From the NCBI GenBank assembly GCA_030592085.1, contig JAUUZV010000173.1, forward strand, positions 1 to 5,193: a stretch of DNA of 5,193 nt, read 5' to 3'. A model generated the notes under the pieces. It did not search any database, had not been told where the DNA came from, and was given only the letters and a program-made list of their open reading frames with translations. Shown in pieces: positions 1 through 5,193 of the stretch (position 1 is the stretch's first letter; every line of letters begins with the position of its first letter). A program made the translations under genes and the position numbers. The stretch comes from Clostridia bacterium (GTDB lineage Bacteria > Bacillota > Clostridia > DUPQ01).

Positions 1-1
1 A

Positions 2-1249
2 GAAATTTTATATAAAATTGAGAATGGAAAATTAAGACCATCTAAATCATTACAAGATTCACTTAGTAGTATGCTTGCAGGTAATCCTGAATTTGTAATG
101 ATTGATGAACAAAAAGTTGTTTATGAAAAAGCTATGGAAATGGCATTAAAATCAAGAGAAGATAATAAGAAAAGAGTATTAATTGTAGAAGGTGGACCTG
201 GAACTGGTAAATCAGTACTTGCGATTAATCTATTAACTGAATTAACTAAAAAAGAACTAGTATGCCAATATACATCAAAAAACTCAGCACCAAGAAATGT
301 CTATTTTCAAAAATTAAAAGGTAAGCATAAAAATATTAGTGTGAAAAATATGTTTAAAGGGACAGGCGCATACATAAACACACCAAAAAACTATTTTGAT
401 GCTATTATTGTTGATGAAGCCCATAGATTAAACGAAAAATCTGGATTATTTTCAAACTTAGGGGAAAATCAAGTCAAAGAAATTATATATTCTTCAAAAT
501 TTTCTATCTTTTTTATAGACGAATGTCAGCGAATTTCAATTAAAGATATTGGTAGTGTTGCTGAAATTGAAAAATATTCAAACAAGAACCATGCTATATA
601 TGAAAAAATGGAATTATCTTCACAGTTTAGGTGTAATGGATCTGATGGTTATTTATCATGGATAGATAATGTATTAGAGATTAAGCATACTGCCAATTAT
701 GATGGATTTGATGATTATGATTTTAAAATATTTGATAATCCAAATAAACTTAGAGAAGCAATAATAGAAAAAAACAAAGTATCTAACAAATCAAGAATAC
801 TAGCAGGATATTGTTGGAACTGGATTAAAGAGGGAAAAAATAGAGATGATGTATTTGATATTGAAATCCTAGAATATAATTTTAGTATGAGCTGGAATCT
901 TGGTAATACTGGAACATATGCAATTGATTCAAATTCTGTAAATCAAGTTGGTTGTATTCACACATCACAAGGGTTGGAGTTTGATTATGTTGGAGTTATT
1001 ATTGGAGAAGACTTATTATATTCTAATGAGGAAATAAAAACAGATTTTATGAAAAGAGCAAATACAGATCAATCATTAAAAGGTATAAAAGGTCTTAATA
1101 AGAAAGACCCTGATAAAGCACAAGCTATTGCTGATGAAATTATAAAAAACACTTATAGAACACTATTAACTAGAGGGCAAAAGGGATGCTATGTTTATTG
1201 CGTTGATAAAGAGCTAGAAAAATACTTAAAAACTAAATTTAAAAAGTAA
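2..1249 (+). CDS. DUF2075 / Schlafen group 3-like DNA/RNA helicase domain protein, 5'-partial
   Basis: This is a P-loop NTPase of the DUF2075 (SLFN-g3 helicase, superfamily 1-like) family. Visible motifs in order: Walker A GGPGTGKS (bases 191-214), Walker B DEAH (413-424), a second acidic motif DECQ (518-529), the highly typical HTSQGLEFDYVG block (959-994), and a motif-VI-like YRTLLTRGQKG ending in the probable arginine finger (R at 1172-1174). The frame stays open from the ATG at 71 to the left edge, and the extra residues (ENGKLRPSKSLQDSLSS just before that ATG) look like the conserved lead-in of this family. The gene therefore begins outside the window and the ATG at 71 is internal; it also lacks a Shine-Dalgarno. 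The visible part is 415 residues. Family members usually carry an extra N-terminal region, sometimes a GIY-YIG nuclease, which cannot be seen here. ATP-driven nucleic acid translocation is expected from the family; the substrate is unknown. Such genes are often found in accessory and defence regions. Confidence 0.9.
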   Translation, partial: EILYKIENGKLRPSKSLQDSLSSMLAGNPEFVMIDEQKVVYEKAMEMALKSREDNKKRVLIVEGGPGTGKSVLAINLLTELTKKELVCQYTSKNSAPRNVYFQKLKGKHKNISVKNMFKGTGAYINTPKNYFDAIIVDEAHRLNEKSGLFSNLGENQVKEIIYSSKFSIFFIDECQRISIKDIGSVAEIEKYSNKNHAIYEKMELSSQFRCNGSDGYLSWIDNVLEIKHTANYDGFDDYDFKIFDNPNKLREAIIEKNKVSNKSRILAGYCWNWIKEGKNRDDVFDIEILEYNFSMSWNLGNTGTYAIDSNSVNQVGCIHTSQGLEFDYVGVIIGEDLLYSNEEIKTDFMKRANTDQSLKGIKGLNKKDPDKAQAIADEIIKNTYRTLLTRGQKGCYVYCVDKELEKYLKTKFKK

Positions 1250-1356
1250 CTTTTTTAAACAATAAAACTAATGAGCGATTTGGTTCTACAAGAAAATTAT
1301 CCTGTCATTTACTACAAGAAATAATAAACATGTGATTTATTAAAATGCAGGATTAT

Positions 1357-1364
1357 AGAGGAGG
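1357..1364 (+). promoter_or_regulatory. Shine-Dalgarno site for the zinc-finger gene
   Basis: AGAGGAGG lies 8 bases before the ATG at 1373. It is a near-perfect match to the 16S anti-SD and fixes the start of the small gene. Its quality argues that the small frame is, or recently was, translated. No convincing promoter was found between 1250 and 1356, so the gene may be read through from the upstream helicase gene. Confidence 0.75.
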
Positions 1365-1372
1365 AAAAAGAG

Positions 1373-1591
1373 ATGAATAAAAAAGTTACATTCTGTGAAA
1401 ATTGCAGAAAAGATATAACATATAAAATTGAATCAATAATTATTGAAAATTCACTAAAAGGAAAAAACTATAATTTTAAAGGGGAGAAAGCAATTTGCGA
1501 TGAATGTGATAATGAAGTTTATGTAGCTTCACTTGAAGATTTGAACCTAAAAAAACTTTATGAGGTATATAACAATGAAAATCAACTGTAA
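1373..1591 (+). CDS. Truncated MqsA-like zinc-finger protein (N-terminal part of a Panacea/SocA-type antitoxin)
   Basis: The product has 72 residues with two CxxC pairs, C8-x2-C11 and C42-x2-C45, the layout of an MqsA/YgiT-type zinc-binding domain. The opening (KKVTFCENCRKD) and the ICDECDNEVYV segment resemble, from memory, clostridial proteins in which this finger is followed by an HTH and then a Panacea (SocA-like, DUF4065) antitoxin domain. Those proteins are normally well over 150 residues. Here the frame stops soon after the finger (YEVYNNENQL), and no HTH or Panacea-like segment appears in any frame up to 1944. A deletion is therefore more likely than a simple frameshift. It lies 123 bases after the helicase gene, in the same direction, behind a strong ribosome binding site. 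It could be a decayed gene or a surviving stand-alone zinc-finger protein. No partner toxin is recognisable in the window. Confidence 0.7.
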   Translation: MNKKVTFCENCRKDITYKIESIIIENSLKGKNYNFKGEKAICDECDNEVYVASLEDLNLKKLYEVYNNENQL

Positions 1592-1660
1592 TATTTTACT
1601 TATCCTCAATTTAAAAATTAATTGTTTTCATATTTATTTAAACTGATTATGTATTTTGGT

Positions 1661-1673
1661 TAGAATAATTCTA
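1661..1673. repeat. Perfect 13-bp palindrome TAGAATAATTCTA
   Basis: The two arms TAGAAT and ATTCTA are exact reverse complements around a single central A. The left arm is the same hexamer that recurs at 1911-1916 in the promoter of the downstream gene. It may be a protein-binding site, but a short AT-rich palindrome can occur by chance in DNA of this composition. Confidence 0.35.
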
Positions 1674-1748
1674 GCTTTTATTAATTGTCCTACAATATAG
1701 GTTATTTTTAATAATATTTTATCTTACAATTGATTATCAAGTAAATTA

Positions 1749-1853
1749 ATGAAGGGGATAGGATTAAGAAACATTGAAATCTTACAACCACCATTTATAA
1801 ATGAATCAAATACAGTTTTTATTAGTGCAGCAAAGACATTAGAAAAATTATAA
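1749..1853 (+). pseudogene. Orphan 34-codon reading frame, possible gene remnant
   Basis: An ATG at 1749 opens 34 codons ending at TAA 1851-1853. The peptide has balanced, protein-like composition (for example IEILQPPFINESNTVFIS followed by AAKTLEKL) rather than the lysine/asparagine/isoleucine bias of random AT-rich frames. There is no good Shine-Dalgarno before the ATG, and an in-frame stop lies at 1731-1733. It may be the tail of a gene whose beginning was deleted. I do not recognise the family. It could also be chance. Confidence 0.25.
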
Positions 1854-1886
1854 AAGTATTTTTATATTATTATAGAAACAATTAAT

Positions 1887-1916
1887 TTGACAGCAAAAGA
1901 TAGAAAATGTTAGAAT
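1887..1916 (+). promoter_or_regulatory. Sigma-70/SigA-type promoter of the AlbA_2 gene
   Basis: The -35 box TTGACA (1887-1892) is a perfect consensus. After 18 bases comes the -10 box TAGAAT (1911-1916), one mismatch from TATAAT. Transcription would start near 1923, leaving a leader of only about 22 bases before the TTG start at 1945. This suggests the AlbA_2 gene is transcribed on its own and not only from upstream. Confidence 0.65.
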
Positions 1917-1931
1917 AAGATAGAAAATATT
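1897..1931 (+). repeat. Direct repeat AAGATAGAAAAT (x2), 10-bp-phased TAGAAW boxes over the promoter
   Basis: AAGATAGAAAAT occurs exactly at 1897-1908 and 1917-1928, 20 bases apart, and the similarity runs to 14 of 15 positions. Within it, TAGAAA, TAGAAT and TAGAAA start at 1901, 1911 and 1921, one helical turn apart. The array covers the promoter spacer, the -10 box and the predicted start of transcription, where a repressor would be expected to bind. It could be an operator for the gene's own product or only a local duplication. Confidence 0.5.
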
Positions 1932-1933
1932 TT

Positions 1934-1939
1934 AGGAGA
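1934..1939 (+). promoter_or_regulatory. Shine-Dalgarno deciding a TTG start
   Basis: AGGAGA sits 5 bases before TTG 1945-1947. The conserved AlbA_2 opening (IESDTIELKEE) begins immediately after the TTG, and no ATG lies in the right place. The ribosome site therefore supports TTG as the real start. Confidence 0.75.
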
Positions 1940-1944
1940 ACATT

Positions 1945-3312
1945 TTGCAATACATTGAGTCAGATACAATTGAATTAAAAGAAGAGTTGAGTAAGGACCT
2001 GATGAAAGAGGTTGTTGCTTTTGCCAATACTCTTGGTGGTAAAATCTACATTGGGATATCTGATGCAGGTGAAGTTGTTGGTTTAAAAGAAATAAAAGAA
2101 CAGCTTGAAATTATATCATCTAAGATTCGTGATAAAATCATGCCCTCTATCGTTAATTATGTCAAACTACAGAAGAAGATTGTTGATGGTAAGGATATTA
2201 TTGTCATTGAAGTTCAAAGGGGAGAAGGCAAACCATATTATCTTAAAGATAAGGGAATGAGACCGTCTGGTGTATATATACGTTTGGGAAATACTAGTAT
2301 CCCAGTCAGTGACAAGGATATTAGATTAATGGTTGTTAAAAGTCATGGTGTAACATACGAAACAACAAGATCACTTAAACAAAACTTAACTTTTTTATAT
2401 GCTAGAAATCAATTTGAACAACGTAAGTTGGAGTTTTTACAAACAAATTTTAAAACTTTAGGAATGATCGATGAAGATGGATTGTATAACAATCTAGCGT
2501 TATTGCTGTCTGATCAGTGTCCACACATTGTTAAAGCTGCTATTTTTGAAGGTGATAACAAAACAAAATTCAAACACAGACAAGAATTTGGAGGTTCCTT
2601 GTTAAGACAGATGAATGATGTATATCAATATTTACAAATGCACAATCATATGGATACTACTTATGAAGGACTACGTAGAACGGATAATTATGATTATAAT
2701 CCCATAACGCTTAGAGAAGGACTCCTCAATGCACTTATTCATAGAGACTATGGAGTGGGAGGAAGTATTTTTGTCAATATATTTGATAATTACTGCGAAT
2801 TTGTTTCCTTGGGTACTTTGCCTGATGGTTTGGAACTTGAGGATATTATGGAAGGTGTTTCAAAACCAAGAAATGAAAAACTAGCAAATGTTTTCTATCG
2901 TCTAGAACTTATTGAAGCCTATGGTACTGGTATAACTAAAATTCTATCTGCATATGATGGTTTGGTAGCTAAACCAGAGTTTAAAATTACACCAAATGCA
3001 TTTATTCTGCGGCTTCCTAAACTTAATCAATTAGAGGAATATATGACTGTTAAAGATATGCATGAAGCATATAATGTCAGTAGTGAATTAGGGACTGAAA
3101 AACACCTGGTTAATATTTATGATAGAGAAGCTGTTATTAATGATATAATGCGAATTATTAAAATCAATGGGCACATAATGAGAAATGATATCCAAAAATC
3201 ATATGGATTTAGCCAAACAAAAAGTGGTAGCCTTTTACGGGAAATGGAAAATCTAGGGATTATTATAAAAAGCGGGAAGGGTAAGAATACATACTATCAG
3301 CTGAGAAAATGA
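1945..3312 (+). CDS. AlbA_2 (Schlafen-type) domain protein with HATPase_c_4 region and C-terminal winged helix
   Basis: The product has 455 residues. The N-terminal part, about residues 4-118, is an AlbA_2 domain, a putative nucleic-acid-binding fold. It shows ES..IELKEE (5-14), VVAFANTLGGKIYIGI (23-38) and YIRLGNTS (111-118). The middle, about 250-350, has the HATPase_c_4 pattern: an N-box-like NALIHRDY (262-269), SLGTLPDGL (288-296), then RNEKLANVFYRL (309-320) and YGTGITKI (326-333). The last ~60 residues (393-455) look like a winged helix. Proteins of this type are often labelled 'RecG-like helicase', but there is no Walker A or helicase motif, so that name would mislead. The likely role is an ATP-binding transcriptional regulator or nucleic-acid-binding accessory protein; the biochemistry is poorly defined. 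The start is TTG with its own promoter 30-60 bases upstream. The length is normal for the family and it appears intact. Confidence 0.88.
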   Translation: MQYIESDTIELKEELSKDLMKEVVAFANTLGGKIYIGISDAGEVVGLKEIKEQLEIISSKIRDKIMPSIVNYVKLQKKIVDGKDIIVIEVQRGEGKPYYLKDKGMRPSGVYIRLGNTSIPVSDKDIRLMVVKSHGVTYETTRSLKQNLTFLYARNQFEQRKLEFLQTNFKTLGMIDEDGLYNNLALLLSDQCPHIVKAAIFEGDNKTKFKHRQEFGGSLLRQMNDVYQYLQMHNHMDTTYEGLRRTDNYDYNPITLREGLLNALIHRDYGVGGSIFVNIFDNYCEFVSLGTLPDGLELEDIMEGVSKPRNEKLANVFYRLELIEAYGTGITKILSAYDGLVAKPEFKITPNAFILRLPKLNQLEEYMTVKDMHEAYNVSSELGTEKHLVNIYDREAVINDIMRIIKINGHIMRNDIQKSYGFSQTKSGSLLREMENLGIIIKSGKGKNTYYQLRK

Positions 3313-3333
3313 ATCTTAAAAAGAATAGAGTAT

Positions 3334-3364
3334 AAATAATAAATATATGTATTGTTTATTTTTC
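3334..3364 (+). terminator. Weak AT-only hairpin after the AlbA_2 gene
   Basis: Bases 3334-3345 and 3350-3361 can pair at 10 of 12 positions around the loop TATG, and the right arm runs into TTC. The stem has almost no G-C pairs and the T-run is short, so it is a poor intrinsic terminator. It is listed because it lies 21 bases after the stop, between two genes that appear to be separate units. Confidence 0.25.
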
Positions 3365-3386
3365 ATATAGTACATAATATGATAAT
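3352..3386 (+). promoter_or_regulatory. Candidate promoter of the ABC exporter operon
   Basis: Two weak arrangements are possible: TTGTTT (3352-3357) with CATAAT (3373-3378), a short 15-base spacer, or TTTTTC (3359-3364) with GATAAT (3381-3386), a 16-base spacer. Neither is strong, and AT-rich DNA yields such matches by chance. A promoter is expected in this 130-base gap because the upstream gene looks like a separate unit. Confidence 0.3.
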
Positions 3387-3442
3387 ATAAGTGGTAAGTA
3401 TTGTAATTAATTAAGTTTTAAATTTATCAATTAGGGTGGGGC

Positions 3443-5191
3443 ATGAAAGAAAAAAAAGAAAAAATATGGATAGTCGTTAAACGATTATACAAATATGTTG
3501 AATATTCAAATAGTAGATTATTTCTAATGGCACTTATGTTAGCAGGAGGAACTATTGGTGGTATTTTTCTTGCAGCAACAATTGGTAATGCTATACAACT
3601 AGTATCAGAGGGAAAACAATTTAATTTTGCAACTATTGTTTTACCAATTATTATTGCAGCTATAATTCAACTATCTACAAGTTATATATATGTTCATTTA
3701 TCTGGACATTTTAGTTCAGAGACTCACAGACAATTAGCTAACCTTACATTAAAAAAACTATTAAGTAGTAAACAACATTGGATTGAATCACAAAAAAGTG
3801 GTGATCTAATAAATAAATCAGGTGAATCACTAGGGTTAGGAGTTAATCTGTTAACTTATGGTATGCCAGAATTATTTGATGTATTAATTGCAATAATACT
3901 AATGGCTACTTACTTAACTATTAATAACTGGAAATTAGCATTACTATATTTTATTTTCTATCCACTGGTTATCTATATGCAAAATGCATTTAGCAAACCA
4001 ATAAATAAAACAGTTACTGCAAGACTAGATGCATCTGGAAAATGTGGTAATATTTCAATTGACGCCATGAGAAATTTAACAACGGTAAAAGCATATGGAC
4101 TTGAAAAAGAAATGACAAAAAGATATAGCGAAAAAGGTATAATTTTACAAGGCAAGTTTAAACGATTTTATTGGATGAAAAGTATTGTTTGTTTTATTGG
4201 AGAAGCTTTTTCGGTACTACCAACAATTCTTGTTAGTTTTGGTGCTGTTTATCTTGTATCTAAAGGAGAACTTGAAGTTGGAGCATTGCTTGCCTTTATT
4301 ATTGTTATGTTACGTTTAAATTCACCTCTTCGATATTTTGGAAGACAAATGTCAGATTTAAGAGGAGATGTTGCAGGTGCTTTAAGAGTACTTGAATTAA
4401 TAGAATCACCACAAGAAGATAGAAGTAAATCAATTACAATTCCAAAAGAGGGAAGCGAGATAATTCGATTTAATAATGTATCATTTTCATATGATGGTGA
4501 AAATATGGTTTTAGAAAATATTGACTTTACTTTACATAAAGGAGAGCATATTGCAATTGTAGGAGAAAGTGGTTGTGGAAAAAGTACTCTACTTAAATTG
4601 ATTGGTGGGTTATATGATAATTATACAGGAAATATTTCTATACTAGGAAATGATATGAACAATTGGAATCTAGTGGCAATGAGAACAAAAATGGCTCATG
4701 TATCACAGAGAAGTGACTTATTTCCTGTTTCGATTTATGAAAATATAATTTGGGGAAGTGAAGGGAAAAATCTTGATGATGTGAAAAAAGCTTGTCAATT
4801 TGCTGGTATATTACCATTTGTTTTATCACTGCCAGAAACTTTTGATACATTGGCAGGTGAAAGAGGTATTCAATTATCAGGTGGACAAAAACAAAGAGTA
4901 TCAATAGCAAGAGCTCTGTTAAGAGATTCAAAAATACTATTATTAGATGAGGCAACATCATCTCTTGATGCTACTACTGAAAGAGAGGTTCAAGCTTCAC
5001 TTAATAAGCTAATGGAAGGGAAATCAACTGTTATTGTTTCTCATAGATTATCATCAATTAGAAATGTGAGTAAAATAATCGTGATTGACAAAGGAAAAAT
5101 AATTGAAACAGGTACTCATAAGCAACTATTAGATAAAAAAGGTATGTATTATAAGCTATATAAACGTCAAATAGGGGAGGGATTATCATGA
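3443..5191 (+). CDS. ABC half-exporter (fused permease and ATPase), type IV/B family
   Basis: The product has 582 residues, the usual length of a half-exporter with one membrane domain and one ATPase. Probable membrane helices lie near residues 26-48, 63-86, 144-160, 163-180, 248-272 and 279-297. The ATPase domain is canonical and complete: A-loop Y350, Walker A GESGCGKST (374-382), Q-loop Q422, signature LSGGQKQR (478-485), Walker B ILLLDE with catalytic E503, D-loop SSLD (506-509) and H-loop H534. It should act in the cytoplasmic membrane as one half of a dimer, exporting a drug, lipid or peptide. Nothing in the sequence names the substrate. No N-terminal C39 peptidase is present, so it is not a leader-cleaving bacteriocin exporter. 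The ATG at 3443 follows AGGGTGGG (3433-3440), an imperfect ribosome site, and is the first in-frame ATG after the stop at 3419-3421. Its stop overlaps the next start, pointing to a heterodimeric pair. Confidence 0.93.
   Translation: MKEKKEKIWIVVKRLYKYVEYSNSRLFLMALMLAGGTIGGIFLAATIGNAIQLVSEGKQFNFATIVLPIIIAAIIQLSTSYIYVHLSGHFSSETHRQLANLTLKKLLSSKQHWIESQKSGDLINKSGESLGLGVNLLTYGMPELFDVLIAIILMATYLTINNWKLALLYFIFYPLVIYMQNAFSKPINKTVTARLDASGKCGNISIDAMRNLTTVKAYGLEKEMTKRYSEKGIILQGKFKRFYWMKSIVCFIGEAFSVLPTILVSFGAVYLVSKGELEVGALLAFIIVMLRLNSPLRYFGRQMSDLRGDVAGALRVLELIESPQEDRSKSITIPKEGSEIIRFNNVSFSYDGENMVLENIDFTLHKGEHIAIVGESGCGKSTLLKLIGGLYDNYTGNISILGNDMNNWNLVAMRTKMAHVSQRSDLFPVSIYENIIWGSEGKNLDDVKKACQFAGILPFVLSLPETFDTLAGERGIQLSGGQKQRVSIARALLRDSKILLLDEATSSLDATTEREVQASLNKLMEGKSTVIVSHRLSSIRNVSKIIVIDKGKIIETGTHKQLLDKKGMYYKLYKRQIGEGLS
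5173..5180 (+). promoter_or_regulatory. Shine-Dalgarno for the gene at the right edge
   Basis: AGGGGAGG lies inside the end of the ABC gene, 7 bases before the ATG at 5188. It supports that ATG as a real start for a translationally coupled gene. Confidence 0.65.
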
Positions 5192-5193
5192 AT
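5188..5193 (+). CDS. Start of a coupled downstream gene, 3'-partial (probably second ABC half-transporter)
   Basis: Only two codons (Met-Asn) are visible. The ATG at 5188-5190 overlaps the TGA of the ABC gene (ATGA, four-base overlap) and has a good ribosome site at 5173-5180. Exporter halves of this kind are commonly encoded as coupled pairs, so a second permease-ATPase is the best guess. That identity comes from context; the two codons cannot show it. Confidence 0.5.

Larger units (their letters stand above)
1592..1944 (+). other. Gene-poor region with remnant frame, palindrome and promoter
   Basis: This 353-base, very AT-rich stretch contains no gene of convincing length on either strand. 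It contains a 13-bp palindrome (1661-1673), an orphan 34-codon frame (1749-1853), and the promoter, repeat array and leader of the AlbA_2 gene (1887-1944). Bases 1592-1660 and 1674-1733 show nothing identifiable. Following a shortened antitoxin-like gene, the region looks like the scar of a deletion; that is inference. Confidence 0.5.

Noticed and set aside
4..19. Perfect 16-bp palindrome AATTTTATATAAAATT
   Set aside because: It consists only of A and T and lies inside the coding sequence of the helicase gene; best explained as chance from codon composition.
1241..1256. AAAAAGT...ACTTTTTT inverted repeat at the end of the helicase gene
   Set aside because: The stem is short and nearly all A-T with no room for a loop; it does not make a credible intrinsic terminator.
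1271..1324. 17-codon frame (ATG to TAA) between helicase and zinc-finger genes
   Set aside because: It is too short, has no Shine-Dalgarno and no recognisable similarity.
1592..1944. A frameshifted continuation of the antitoxin-like gene
   Set aside because: Reading all frames gives no HTH or Panacea-like sequence, so the missing part is absent and not merely out of frame.
1945..3312. Calling the AlbA_2 gene a RecG helicase
   Set aside because: Automated labels often say this, but the protein has no P-loop or helicase motifs; the visible domains are AlbA_2 and HATPase_c_4.
3973..4155. Minus-strand 60-codon frame inside the ABC gene
   Set aside because: It lies wholly opposite a well-supported membrane-domain coding region, and its peptide resembles no known protein to me; it is a shadow frame.
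4638..4961. Minus-strand 107-codon frame inside the ABC ATPase domain
   Set aside because: It is antisense to the Q-loop, signature and Walker B motifs of a canonical ATPase. Its leucine/isoleucine-rich composition is what the complement of such AT-rich coding DNA gives.

Overview
The window is AT-rich and packed with genes on the + strand only. Its codon choice favours AGA, ATA and TTA, and most genes have purine-rich Shine-Dalgarno sites. This fits a low-GC Gram-positive bacterium, most likely a member of the Clostridia. That assignment rests on base composition and protein flavour; there is no rRNA or marker gene to settle it. No tRNA, rRNA, CRISPR array, insertion sequence or integrase was found.

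Layout. (1) Bases 2-1249 hold the 3' part of a gene for a DUF2075 / Schlafen-group-3-like P-loop helicase. Its reading frame is open to the left edge, so its true start lies outside the window. (2) Bases 1373-1591 encode a 72-residue protein with two CxxC pairs. It looks like the N-terminal zinc-finger part of a longer MqsA-like/Panacea (SocA-type) antitoxin whose HTH and Panacea parts are missing. (3) Bases 1592-1944 form a gene-poor stretch with an orphan 34-codon frame, a palindrome and, at its end, a good sigma-70 type promoter overlaid by a 10-bp-phased TAGAAW repeat. (4) Bases 1945-3312 encode an AlbA_2 (Schlafen-type) domain protein with a GHKL-like ATPase region (HATPase_c_4) and a C-terminal winged-helix-like segment, starting at TTG. 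(5) Bases 3443-5191 encode a complete ABC half-exporter. An ATG overlapping its stop (ATGA) begins another gene, probably the second half of a heterodimeric exporter, which runs off the right edge.

How the parts relate. Genes 1 to 3 look like accessory or defence-type content: a helicase of the DUF2075 family, a broken antitoxin-like gene and a putative nucleic-acid-binding ATPase with its own promoter. The first and third correspond to the two domain families (SLFN AlbA_2 and SLFN-g3 helicase) that are fused in long animal Schlafen proteins. A functional link between them here is only inference. The ABC gene appears to start a separate operon for export of an unidentified substrate and shows no obvious connection to the upstream genes.
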